Part shown: piece after piece, positions 48,013 through 56,626 of the stretch | Position numbering within the stretch: position 1 is the stretch's first letter | Layout: every line of letters starts with the position of its first letter | Origin: Vibrio cincinnatiensis DSM 19608 | GTDB taxonomy: Bacteria; Pseudomonadota; Gammaproteobacteria; Enterobacterales; Vibrionaceae | NCBI RefSeq assembly: GCF_900167345.1 | Contig: NZ_FUXB01000013.1 | Span: forward strand, 1-64,000 | Reading direction: 5' to 3' | Length of the DNA stretch: 64,000 bases | Position numbers and translations under genes: made by a program | The notes under the pieces: generated by a model | What the model saw: only the letters and a program-made list of their open reading frames with translations | What the model was told of the DNA's origin: nothing | Database searches by the model: none

Positions 48013-49974
48013 TTATGCCGTTTGTGATGTTTTCAACTTAACAATCTTTGAATCCGCGTTATATCGCTTCTGTTTCGCATTCCAAACTAAATCACCAATA
48101 CCATCGGTGGGATTAAACCCTGTTGGTGTTTCTAGTAAAATTTTCCGAATCGCTTCATGATCAAATTCATGACAGGCTTTATCTAAATGGTCCAAAATCC
48201 CAGAAAACTCATTTAACGGTAAAAAACGTTCATTAGCTGTCATAATTCGCTCATGCTCTGTTCCTTGAACATTATCGCCAATCAGCAACTCCTCATAGAG
48301 TTTTTCTCCCGGGCGTAACCCCGTAAACTTGATTTCAATATCTCCACCAGGATTCTCTGCGGATTTCACTTCTAAGCCAGATAAACGAATTAAGTTTTTA
48401 GCTAAATCGACAATTTTAACTGGCTCACCCATGTCTAATACAAACACATCGCCCCCTTTCCCCATGGCTCCCGCTTGGATCACTAACTGAGCCGCTTCAG
48501 GAATGGTCATAAAGTAGCGAATAATTTCTGGGTGAGTGACCGTAATAGGTTTGCCTTCCGCAATTTGACGTTTAAATAAGGGGATAACCGAACCTGAAGA
48601 ACCAAGAACATTACCAAATCGAACCATACAGAAACGCGTACCTTTCGATTTCTGATTTTCTTTCTCGGCTAAAGCTTGTAATGCTAACTCAGCCATACGC
48701 TTCGTGGTTCCCATCACATTCGTTGGGCGCACCGCTTTATCAGTGGATATTAAAACAAAAGACTCAACACCTGATTCAATTGCCGCTTTAGCACAATAAT
48801 AAGTACCAAATACGTTATTACGAACCCCTTCGACCACATTGTACTCAACAAGAGGAACGTGTTTATAAGCCGCAGCATGATAAACCGTTTGAACGCCAAA
48901 CGCTTTCATCGTGGCACACAATCGATTGACTCGCTGAACAGAGCCCAGTAGAGGAATAATCTCTATCTGCAATTGTTCTGCCTCAACCCACTGGCTCAGC
49001 TCTTTATCAATCTGGTACAAAGCAAACTCAGAAAGCTCAAACAAAATCAGAGAATTCGGCTTTTGCATCACAATTTGTCGGCATAATTCAGAACCAATCG
49101 ATCCCCCCGCTCCCGTTACCATGACCACTTTGCCATGAATATTCGACTTCATTAAACAAGAATCAGGTGCAACAGGATCACGCCCGAGCAGATCTTCTAT
49201 TGCGACATCTTTTAATTCATCAACCGTCGCGTTTCCTTCCACAATGTCGGTAAAGTCTGGCACGGTTAGCACTTCAACCGGTAAGTGAAGCAATTCATCA
49301 ATGATTTGCTTTCTTTCTGATCGGCTCGTTCTTGGCATAGCCAATAAAATTTTATCAATTTGATACTTTGCAACCAGATCCTGCACTAAAGCAGAGGGGT
49401 AAACCGTGACCCCTTGAATAATGGTATGAGCCAGCGAAGGATCATTATCCAAGAAAGCTTTTATTTGATACTGAGGAGAGTTACGCAAGGCTATGGCTAA
49501 CTGCCTCCCCGTACTACCCGCGCCGTAAATAAGTACTTGTTCCCGAATGTTTTTACATTGCGACTGAACAATCAGAGAACGAACTAACATTCTCGCCCCT
49601 CCACAAAACAGCACCAAAAACGTTAAATAAATTAACGGGACTGTTCTTGGGATAGCAGCATTTAGATAATAAGCGAAAGAGGTTAAGGTAACCGCAGAAA
49701 TAGCCGCCCCCATGGTAATAACCATCAAGGCATGAAAAGTTAAATAGCGTAATACCGCACGGTAAAGACCTAAACGGGCAAAAGCTATCAATGTGATGAA
49801 CAAGGTTCCAACTAAAACCCCGACTTCGACACCAGAAGAAGGAAGCACAATTTCCCCCAACCTTACCCACAATGCAGCAAAAAAAGAAAAAATGATTAAA
49901 ATCGTATCGATTGCCAAGCTAATCAAACGCTTGTGCCCCCTCGATAATGACCAAATATAAGCCAACTTATCCAT
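48013..49974 (-). CDS. Membrane-bound UDP-sugar 4,6-dehydratase (WbpM/PglF/CapD family)
   Basis: A 653-residue inner-membrane enzyme. Four hydrophobic helices (residues about 15-125) are followed by a CoA-binding-like Rossmann region (VLIYGAGSTGRQLAIAL) and a second Rossmann domain with VMVTGAGGSIGSELCRQIV, YHAAAYKHVPLVE, and the modified catalytic triad region LISTDKAVRPTNVMGTTKR. Family members convert UDP-GlcNAc to a 4-keto-6-deoxy sugar. The next gene upstream encodes a PLP aminotransferase that could use this product. A 341-base gap with IS-end-like motifs separates it from that gene, so it has its own promoter or depends on read-through. Confidence 0.92.
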   Translation of the reverse strand: MDKLAYIWSLSRGHKRLISLAIDTILIIFSFFAALWVRLGEIVLPSSGVEVGVLVGTLFITLIAFARLGLYRAVLRYLTFHALMVITMGAAISAVTLTSFAYYLNAAIPRTVPLIYLTFLVLFCGGARMLVRSLIVQSQCKNIREQVLIYGAGSTGRQLAIALRNSPQYQIKAFLDNDPSLAHTIIQGVTVYPSALVQDLVAKYQIDKILLAMPRTSRSERKQIIDELLHLPVEVLTVPDFTDIVEGNATVDELKDVAIEDLLGRDPVAPDSCLMKSNIHGKVVMVTGAGGSIGSELCRQIVMQKPNSLILFELSEFALYQIDKELSQWVEAEQLQIEIIPLLGSVQRVNRLCATMKAFGVQTVYHAAAYKHVPLVEYNVVEGVRNNVFGTYYCAKAAIESGVESFVLISTDKAVRPTNVMGTTKRMAELALQALAEKENQKSKGTRFCMVRFGNVLGSSGSVIPLFKRQIAEGKPITVTHPEIIRYFMTIPEAAQLVIQAGAMGKGGDVFVLDMGEPVKIVDLAKNLIRLSGLEVKSAENPGGDIEIKFTGLRPGEKLYEELLIGDNVQGTEHERIMTANERFLPLNEFSGILDHLDKACHEFDHEAIRKILLETPTGFNPTDGIGDLVWNAKQKRYNADSKIVKLKTSQTA

Positions 49975-50315
49975 AATGTATCTCTATTTTGCGAATACTT
50001 TTATATAGTCCTGACTGACTATCACTATAACAGCGCTGAATGCACTTCTTCTTTTTATATAAAAACATGTTGAGCCGCCCTGCGATATAAGAAGAACAGC
50101 TTTTTCAAGTCAGTATTTTCCCAAAATACCAAATATAACACGAAAAAATCATGAACATACCCACGGAAACCGCATGAACATAGGAATTGAGACTATTAGA
50201 GATAGTAGAAAGTACATCACAATACTAAAACAATACAATTTGTGCTTAATCATAAGACAGCCACAAAGCTGCCTTAGTCAATGTTTTATGAACAGTAACT
50301 ATATAAACACAAGTA
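49975..50315. other. Gene-free gap with two tandem IS1358-end-like motifs
   Basis: Two copies of a motif found at the ends of the nearby IS element occur here: CACGAAAAAATCATGAACAT (50139-50158) and CACGGAAACCGCATGAACAT (50162-50181). No transposase lies between or beside them. The promoter of the dehydratase gene should also be in this gap. No coding gene was recognised. Confidence 0.6.
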
Positions 50316-51497
50316 CTACTGACCTTTCTGCGCTCGTAGCAGGACTTCTCGAAGTACACGACATGTTTTCTGCATTTCATCCTCGGTTAACGTCGGATGA
50401 ACTAAGAACATCAGACTTGAATCACCTAAAACTACTGCATTTTTAAGACGCTTTTTAGGACGCCAAGGTGTGTTATCAAAAGCTTTTTCAAGATAAATCT
50501 CCGAACAACTACCTTGGTATACCGGTACACCACAAGCGTTAATTTCTTCAACAATTTGATCTCGACTCCAATCATCTTTTAATTGTTCAGGGTTAACAAA
50601 TAGGTAATGCTTATATTCTGCATGTTCAATATAATCCGCCACTTCAACCGAACGAACAATCGATAAATCTGAAACTGCCTCATCAATCATTCGCCCATTG
50701 TGCTGACGCTTAGCCGTCCATTCTGCCATACGTTTAAGCTGAATACGACCAATCACGCCTTGTAACTCAGTCATACGCCAGTTGGTACCAAAACTTTCAT
50801 GCAACCAACGAAAGCCCGGCGGGTGCTGACGGTTGTATACCGCATCATAGCTTTTACCGTGATCCTTGTAAGACCACATGGTTGACCAAAGCGCATGGTC
50901 ATTTGTCGTCACCATGCCACCTTCACCGCCGGTGGTCATGATTTTATCTTGGCAGAATGACCAAGCGCCAATATGCCCGATAGTGCCGACACTACGGCCT
51001 TTGTATTTCGCGCCATGCGCTTGGGCGCAATCTTCAATCACATAAAAACCGCGCTCGGCGGCGAGTGCCATAATTGCGTCCATTTCGGCTGGCATACCCG
51101 CCAAATGCACCACAATCACAGCTTTGGTTTTTTTAGTGACGACAGCATCAATGGTTTCTGCGGTGATGTTTTGGCTGTTGAGATCGACATCCGCAAACAC
51201 TGGGTTTGCCCCAGCGGTGACAATCGCAGAAGCAGAGGCCAAGAAAGTGCGTGAAGTGGTGATCACTTCATCCCCTTCGCCAACACCCAAGGCTTTTAAG
51301 GCCACATCGAGCGCGAGCGTGCCATTACTTAGCGCAATCGCGTATTCACAGCCTGCCCAGGCTGCGAACTCTTTTTCAAACTCACGGCACTCGTTACCTG
51401 TCCAGTAGTTTACTTTGTTTGACAGCAGCACACGGCTGACTGCATCGACCTCTACTTGAGTGAAGCTTGGCCATGGAGAAAATGGGGTATTTAACAT
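50316..51497 (-). CDS. DegT/DnrJ/EryC1/StrS-family sugar aminotransferase
   Basis: A 393-residue PLP enzyme. It shows ALSNGTLALDVALKALGVG, FLASASAIVTAGANPVFADVD (split at 20), EDCAQAHGAKYKG and the PLP-lysine region WSFCQDKIMTTGGEGGMV. Family members add an amino group to a keto sugar nucleotide. With the neighbouring 4,6-dehydratase it could make a UDP-4-amino-4,6-dideoxy sugar. Its start overlaps the HAD gene by 7 bases. The first two thirds of the gene is GC-rich and the C-terminal third AT-rich, suggesting a mosaic origin. Confidence 0.92.
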   Translation of the reverse strand: MLNTPFSPWPSFTQVEVDAVSRVLLSNKVNYWTGNECREFEKEFAAWAGCEYAIALSNGTLALDVALKALGVGEGDEVITTSRTFLASASAIVTAGANPVFADVDLNSQNITAETIDAVVTKKTKAVIVVHLAGMPAEMDAIMALAAERGFYVIEDCAQAHGAKYKGRSVGTIGHIGAWSFCQDKIMTTGGEGGMVTTNDHALWSTMWSYKDHGKSYDAVYNRQHPPGFRWLHESFGTNWRMTELQGVIGRIQLKRMAEWTAKRQHNGRMIDEAVSDLSIVRSVEVADYIEHAEYKHYLFVNPEQLKDDWSRDQIVEEINACGVPVYQGSCSEIYLEKAFDNTPWRPKKRLKNAVVLGDSSLMFLVHPTLTEDEMQKTCRVLREVLLRAQKGQ

Positions 51498-52150
51498 AAA
51501 AAATCCTGAATATTAGAAACAGAGTCAATCCAAATTTTAGGCAAATATGATGATTCAACAGTTCTGAGGTTTTGAGAATGAATATTGTAACCAGCATCTT
51601 TAATACCAATCGTGATCCATCCCATTCGATTGGGGGTGACAAAATCTTTCTTTACGTTGTCCCCAACATAGATAAACTGTTTGGCATCACTATAACGTTT
51701 TTCAACTTCTTGAAAACGTAATTTTCCAGGCTTAACTTCATTCCATTCTTCTGAAACAAAGGTTTCAATGTTTTCTAACCCTAAAGCAAGCAGCTTATTT
51801 CTCTGAGATATACTTCTCCCATCAGTAATAATAGCGATTGAATAATTGGATTGAATTATATCCAATACTTCCTTGATTTTTGGCCTTAACTGAATATCTG
51901 GTACATGGAGTCGGTACATCCACAAAAGGCTTTCTTTTGCCGATTCAGACATAGATAGTGTATGACAAATTGCATCTAACACATTTTTTCCTTGCTCATC
52001 AGCCGTTTCAATTATTTGAGATATGTCTACTTTAAACAACATTTTCAAATGTTCTGCAATATGTCGATACCCTGATACTTGATACTCCCTTTCCGGGTAA
52101 AGAGTATCATCAAGATCAAATACCCAAACTGCTGACTTATCGACTTTCAC
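51491..52150 (-). CDS. HAD-superfamily hydrolase
   Basis: A 219-residue protein with HAD motif I VFDLDDTLYPE, motif II IITDGRS, motif III Lys in EVKPGKLRFQ, and motif IV YVGDNVKKDF. A cap of helices separates motifs I and II. It is probably a phosphatase. It overlaps the aminotransferase by 7 bases and the ATP-grasp gene by 14, so it is part of one operon. In such loci HAD and ATP-grasp genes often travel together; the substrate is not known. Confidence 0.88.
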   Translation of the reverse strand: MKVDKSAVWVFDLDDTLYPEREYQVSGYRHIAEHLKMLFKVDISQIIETADEQGKNVLDAICHTLSMSESAKESLLWMYRLHVPDIQLRPKIKEVLDIIQSNYSIAIITDGRSISQRNKLLALGLENIETFVSEEWNEVKPGKLRFQEVEKRYSDAKQFIYVGDNVKKDFVTPNRMGWITIGIKDAGYNIHSQNLRTVESSYLPKIWIDSVSNIQDFLC

Positions 52151-53102
52151 GAACTAGCACCTTTGCATCATATCGCAACATAACAAGATTAGGCTCCCAA
52201 CTGTCAAAAAAGTCTATATCTTCATTTTTCAAGAATTCTCTGACAAGCCAGTCTGTATAGTGAGCTCCTGCACTATGAGCTAAAGGATAGCCACCACCGA
52301 AGCGAGGATTAATTTCCAACCCCTTAATTGATTGTGTTTCTTCATTTACGAATAGTTGAAAAGTTATGCAACCGCGGGCACCTTTTAGTTCTTTTACTTT
52401 ATTAAGAAGATAGTCGTAGACAAAATTATTGCGTGTGACACCTTTGCTTACTTCTCCACCTCGAACTTCTAAACGTTTTCTAGGCACCAAACACTTTAAG
52501 GTGCTGTCTTTTGAATAGTAAGCATCGATTGTGTATTCACTGTATGATTTAGGAATCAATTCCATAAACATATTTTTAGGGTTATCTAATATAATTCGCG
52601 TTAGATCTGAATCCGAAAATAAAGCTACCGCCCCTATACTGCAGCTTCCATCATAGGGTTTACAAAAGCAGGGATATGTCAGTTTTGCTCGATCTAGTAT
52701 TTTAGGTTGGTCAATATTCAAGCTACCAAACAATTCAGCTGTTTTTCTTTTATCACGACAATAAGTAATCAATAAATCATCAGATATTATAACCTGAGTT
52801 CCTTGCATTAAAAATCGATGACGATTTTTGGCTAATGCTAGTAACTCCGTATCAATAGTAGGAATAACTAAACCAATTTCTTCTTTCTCACATAGATTTA
52901 ATAAATAATCAATATACCCATCTTCTGTCACCCTTGGAACTGAAAAGCTACCATCCGCTACTTGACATGCAGAAGAAAGTTCCGGATTTATGTCCGAGCA
53001 AAAAACTTTAGCCTGAGGTATATATTTTATTAGTGACAGCTTAAAAGCATCGACAAGCTCAACCCTACGCCCTGCGGATGATACAAGAACATTACTTTTC
53101 AT
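52137..53102 (-). CDS. ATP-grasp ligase of the polysaccharide locus
   Basis: A 321-residue protein. The N-terminal Rossmann-like part (VLVSSAGRRVELVDAFK, VIPTIDTELLALA) is followed by an ATP-grasp fold with YPCFCKPYDGSCSIGAV and the metal-binding LEINPRFGGGYPLAHSAGAH. This resembles the CarB/PylC-type ATP-grasp proteins. Such enzymes join a carboxylate to an amine, so an amino acid or other acid could be attached to the amino sugar made by the dehydratase and aminotransferase nearby. This is inference. It overlaps both neighbours. Confidence 0.87.
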   Translation of the reverse strand: MKSNVLVSSAGRRVELVDAFKLSLIKYIPQAKVFCSDINPELSSACQVADGSFSVPRVTEDGYIDYLLNLCEKEEIGLVIPTIDTELLALAKNRHRFLMQGTQVIISDDLLITYCRDKRKTAELFGSLNIDQPKILDRAKLTYPCFCKPYDGSCSIGAVALFSDSDLTRIILDNPKNMFMELIPKSYSEYTIDAYYSKDSTLKCLVPRKRLEVRGGEVSKGVTRNNFVYDYLLNKVKELKGARGCITFQLFVNEETQSIKGLEINPRFGGGYPLAHSAGAHYTDWLVREFLKNEDIDFFDSWEPNLVMLRYDAKVLVRESR

Positions 53103-53694
53103 TATTATTACCTTTAAACTCAGGCATTGTTACATGATCTTCGGCTGAAATCCCCTCTTTTACAAAGACTTTTTTTACCGTTAGAACCAAAATCTTAATA
53201 TCTAGCCAAAAAGAGTGATTATCCACATACCAAACATCGAACTTAAATTTATCTTCCCAGTTGATCGCATTGCGCCCATTAATTTGTGCCCACCCGGTCA
53301 ACCCTGGACGGACTTCATGGCGACGTGCTTGCTCTTTACTATAAAGTGGCAAGTACTGCATTAATAAAGGACGTGGCCCCACTAAACTCATCTCACCTTT
53401 CAATACATTCCACAACTCCGGAAGTTCATCAAGGCTTGAATTTCTCAACTTGTCTCCAAACGGGGTCATTCGCTCGGAATCAGGAAGTGGATTCCCTTTT
53501 GAATCGACCGCATCTTTCATGGTACGGAACTTAACCATTTCAAACGGCTTTCCGTTTAAGCCGGGGCGAGTTTGACGAAACAACACTGGCGAGCCAAGGT
53601 TTTTGCGGATTTTCCAAGCAACAATAGCGATTATTGGTGATAAAAATAACAAAATCATCAATGAGACAACAATATCAAATTTCCTTTTTAACAT
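53092..53694 (-). CDS. Initiating phosphoglycosyl transferase (PglC-like)
   Basis: A 200-residue monotopic membrane enzyme that transfers a sugar phosphate from UDP-sugar to undecaprenyl phosphate and starts O-unit assembly. One N-terminal reentrant helix (IVVSLMILLFLSPIIAIVAW) is followed by PVLFRQTRPGLNGKPFEMVK, the catalytic SSLDELPELWNVLKGEMSLV (Asp-Glu dyad), GPRPLL and VRPGLTGWAQINGRN. Length matches PglC-type enzymes rather than long WbaP/WcaJ. Its frame overlaps the glycosyltransferase gene by 20 bases. Confidence 0.93.
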   Translation of the reverse strand: MLKRKFDIVVSLMILLFLSPIIAIVAWKIRKNLGSPVLFRQTRPGLNGKPFEMVKFRTMKDAVDSKGNPLPDSERMTPFGDKLRNSSLDELPELWNVLKGEMSLVGPRPLLMQYLPLYSKEQARRHEVRPGLTGWAQINGRNAINWEDKFKFDVWYVDNHSFWLDIKILVLTVKKVFVKEGISAEDHVTMPEFKGNNNEK

Positions 53695-54910
53695 TTACAG
53701 CCTCCAAGAGTGCACTTTCGAGGCGATCTGCCATAATATCTCGAGAATAATAGTTATAAGCCAAATCATTACATGCAACTTTTGCTAAAGCGCATCTAAC
53801 CTCATCATTTAAAAAACTATCAATTTTCATAGCTGACTGTAAGTAATTGTTATCTAGAACTAAACCACAAGAGCGCTCTTCTATAAACTCTTTTTGCCAT
53901 CCACCGTAATTAATAGCTATTGGAGTGCCAGACGCCAGTGCATCAAATAGTTTGTTAGCAGAGTTATTCCACATTTCTTTTATTGGGCCAAATAATGAAA
54001 TAGATAGGTCAGCCGCAGATAGAAGTTCAACAATTTCTGTTTTTGCTACAGGGTCTAATATAAATAAATTTTTATTTAGCACTCCAAGGTCAAGTGCTAA
54101 CTTAACTACATCACTCTTCTGCATACCAGCACCAATAGCGACAAAACATGTGTTTAATGACTGATCCAGTGAAGCCTTGGCTAAATGAACAATATATGCG
54201 ACATCATTTATTGGACCGAAGGTGCCAGTGTAAACTACTAGTTTTTTCTTACCGACAAAAGGTAGTTTGCTTTCTTTATATGCAAGACCAATATTCTCAC
54301 TCACATCAAATAAATCTGTATCGCAGCTATTCGTGGCAAGTGTAATCTTCTCTGGAGGGATTCCGTGCTTTTCGATACCAGCACACATACCAGGAGATAA
54401 GCCTACTAACCTAGTGGAATTTCGGTATGCGAACTTTTCCAAGAACTGTGCCATTTTTATCAAAATTGGGTTTTTCAGGGCACCTATCGCAATAGGAAGC
54501 TCTGGCCATAGATCGCGAACTTCAAAAACCAAAGGAATTCTATGATATTTCGAACAAATTACTCCAGGAATAGCTATAGTAAGAGGCGTACTAGTTGCTA
54601 AAACAACATCGGCCTTTACTTTCATAGCCTTTGGAATCGCTCTAATACAAAATTGTACAAACTTAAAAATCCTCATTAAATAAGAGTCGCTATTAGAATA
54701 CGGAAGATGGAGAACGTGGAGTTTTATCCCTTCCAATTCGATGTAATTCCACCCAGTCGAAAGTGGTTGCTCTACCGTCAGAAATGCCGAAGTAGTAACA
54801 AATGTTACATCATGACCTTTAGCAATGAGTCGCTTAGCCATTTCATACGAACGGGTGCCAGCATTTGAATTAGGTGTAGCAAAATACTGGTGTAAATATA
54901 ATACCTTCAC
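53675..54910 (-). CDS. Glycosyltransferase family 4 (WbuB-like)
   Basis: A 411-residue GT-B enzyme. The N-terminal acceptor domain starts VLYLHQYFATPNSNAGTRSY with FEVRDLWPELPIAIGAL, which is typical of WbuB-like transferases. The C-terminal donor domain has KLVVYTGTFGPINDVAYIV and NSANKLFDALASGTPIAINY. The enzyme probably adds the second sugar of the repeat unit. It overlaps the PglC-like gene and is 12 bases from rfbC. Confidence 0.9.
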   Translation of the reverse strand: MKVLYLHQYFATPNSNAGTRSYEMAKRLIAKGHDVTFVTTSAFLTVEQPLSTGWNYIELEGIKLHVLHLPYSNSDSYLMRIFKFVQFCIRAIPKAMKVKADVVLATSTPLTIAIPGVICSKYHRIPLVFEVRDLWPELPIAIGALKNPILIKMAQFLEKFAYRNSTRLVGLSPGMCAGIEKHGIPPEKITLATNSCDTDLFDVSENIGLAYKESKLPFVGKKKLVVYTGTFGPINDVAYIVHLAKASLDQSLNTCFVAIGAGMQKSDVVKLALDLGVLNKNLFILDPVAKTEIVELLSAADLSISLFGPIKEMWNNSANKLFDALASGTPIAINYGGWQKEFIEERSCGLVLDNNYLQSAMKIDSFLNDEVRCALAKVACNDLAYNYYSRDIMADRLESALLEAVNVKKEI

Positions 54911-54921
54911 TATTCACCTTC

Positions 54922-55485
54922 TTATAGCTTAAAGCCCAAATCAGTAAACTCATTCAAGCTAATGCCGTTAGCATCCTTATCTGAAATTTTTAAATTGCTC
55001 ACAACGCCGAATTGCTCCCAGTTAATGCCGACTTCTTTGTCATTCCATTGAATACTGAATTCACTGCTTGGATTATAATAATCATCGCATTTGTACAAAA
55101 ACTCTGTACCGTCTTCCAGCGCCAAGAAACCGTGGGCGAAACCTCTCGGAATCCATAGTTGCTTCTTATTTTCTGCTGACAGTACAACACCATACCATTT
55201 GCCATACGTACTTGAGCCTTCTCTCAAATCTACTGCCACATCAAACACAGAACCACTAACTACACGCACAAGTTTACCTTGAGGATTCTCTGTTTGTATG
55301 TGTAAACCTCTGAGCGTCCCAGCATCGGATTTAGAATGATTATCTTGTACGAAATGAACAGGTTTACCGACTAGTTCATCGAACTTACTTTCTTTCCAGC
55401 TTTCGAGAAAAAAACCCCTAGAGTCACCGAAAACCCTTGGTTCAATAACTAGTAACCCGTTAATATCAGTCGTCGTAACTTTCAT
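54922..55485 (-). CDS. rfbC: dTDP-4-dehydrorhamnose 3,5-epimerase
   Basis: A 187-residue RmlC-fold enzyme. It shows FGDSRGFFLESWKESKFDEL, VQDNHSKSDAGTLRGLHIQ (catalytic His), VDLREGSSTYGKW and WIPRGFAHGFLALED. The start MKVTTTDING is chosen by homology, with GAGAG upstream; it overlaps the preceding gene by 20 bases. It is separated from rfbB and rfbA by wzx, wzy and the IS, so the dTDP-sugar set is not contiguous. Confidence 0.95.
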   Translation of the reverse strand: MKVTTTDINGLLVIEPRVFGDSRGFFLESWKESKFDELVGKPVHFVQDNHSKSDAGTLRGLHIQTENPQGKLVRVVSGSVFDVAVDLREGSSTYGKWYGVVLSAENKKQLWIPRGFAHGFLALEDGTEFLYKCDDYYNPSSEFSIQWNDKEVGINWEQFGVVSNLKISDKDANGISLNEFTDLGFKL

Positions 55486-56626
55486 AAACACTCTCAATAA
55501 AATTCAAAAATCTAATTTTTCTTTCTTGCTGACGGCCTAGTTCCATCTTCGATTTTTTACTATCAATCAAATTGCGTAAATCATCGATTGTTGAATATGA
55601 ATAAGCCTGCAAATCCAAATTATTGTCTCTAATCGAATCAGGCATTTCTCCGTATATATAAACCGGAACGAGTGCAGACTCTGCCAAGAGTAACCTTGTA
55701 GTGATTGACATGTTATAGCGAAGTTTACTAGGGTCATTGTACGCGTAAATCACACCGTCGAAGCGGTTTATGAATGCGCTTAATTTACCTTCAAGGATTT
55801 CTTGAAAGTTAAAAGGGGTGAACTCTTTTATATTTTCATGAGAAATCAAACTTCCACCGGATTGAATGTGTACTTCAATACCCGATTTTGCCAAATCCAA
55901 AATGTGTTCCGAAACGTCATCAAGTGTCCGTTGACAAAAGTCAGTATTTCCCAAAAAAATGACTTTATTGCTTTTAGAAGTCAGACCTGTTTTCGATTCT
56001 TCAACAATCTCCATTTCTATAAAATCAGCATTAATAGTCACTTTCTGGTTTTGATGTATAAACCCTGACTCAGAGAAGAAATCAAACATCGACTTAGAAG
56101 TGAGAACCAATCCATCAAACAAAGAAAAGTAGTCTTTATCAACAGTTCTAAATGGGTTACTTTGGGCGCTATCGAATTTTGTACGCACAGGATAAGTGTT
56201 AACAATTAGTAATTTTTTCGAGTTGAAATTATTTAAAGCCTTCGCTTCTTTCTTTAGGGTCGTCCCCCAAAAAAACAAAATCACATCTGGATTAAAATCA
56301 CTTAGATGCATATAAAGCCTGTCGCTCTGCTCTTTACTTAGAATTGAATCATTACTTCTCTTCTCTACAATATTTTGAACTAAACTCGATGACTCGATAC
56401 CGATTTTACGTAGAAACCATCTAACAGCTCTTTTAACTATTTCAACTTTGCCATAACCAGTACTAACGACATCGTTCTCTTCATTAAAAAAATAGTTAAA
56501 CGAAGTATCACAATTAACATTTGGATTTGAGTTAATTTTACAGACCGAATGCCCTGCCTTTTCCAAAAGCTTACCGTAGCTATGATAGAATATTGTTTTT
56601 GAAGACCCTATGATTGCAACTTTCAT
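55466..56626 (-). CDS. Probable GT-B glycosyltransferase, family unclear
   Basis: I do not recognise this 386-residue protein with certainty. The N-terminus MKVAIIGSSKTIFYHSYGKLLEKA is Rossmann-like; the middle has DVILFFWGTTLKKEA and DGLVLTSKSMFDFF; the second half has KVIFLGNTDF and DGVIYAYND...MSITTRLLLAE, the layout of a GT-B donor domain. Its location, directly abutting wzx and overlapping rfbC, supports a role as a glycosyltransferase of this O-unit. The gene is AT-rich. Confidence 0.65.
   Translation of the reverse strand: MKVAIIGSSKTIFYHSYGKLLEKAGHSVCKINSNPNVNCDTSFNYFFNEENDVVSTGYGKVEIVKRAVRWFLRKIGIESSSLVQNIVEKRSNDSILSKEQSDRLYMHLSDFNPDVILFFWGTTLKKEAKALNNFNSKKLLIVNTYPVRTKFDSAQSNPFRTVDKDYFSLFDGLVLTSKSMFDFFSESGFIHQNQKVTINADFIEMEIVEESKTGLTSKSNKVIFLGNTDFCQRTLDDVSEHILDLAKSGIEVHIQSGGSLISHENIKEFTPFNFQEILEGKLSAFINRFDGVIYAYNDPSKLRYNMSITTRLLLAESALVPVYIYGEMPDSIRDNNLDLQAYSYSTIDDLRNLIDSKKSKMELGRQQERKIRFLNFIESVYESYDD

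Noticed and set aside
50174..50446. Plus-strand 90-codon frame in the gap beside the aminotransferase gene
   Set aside because: It starts inside an IS-end-like motif and continues antisense to the aminotransferase; no coding features.
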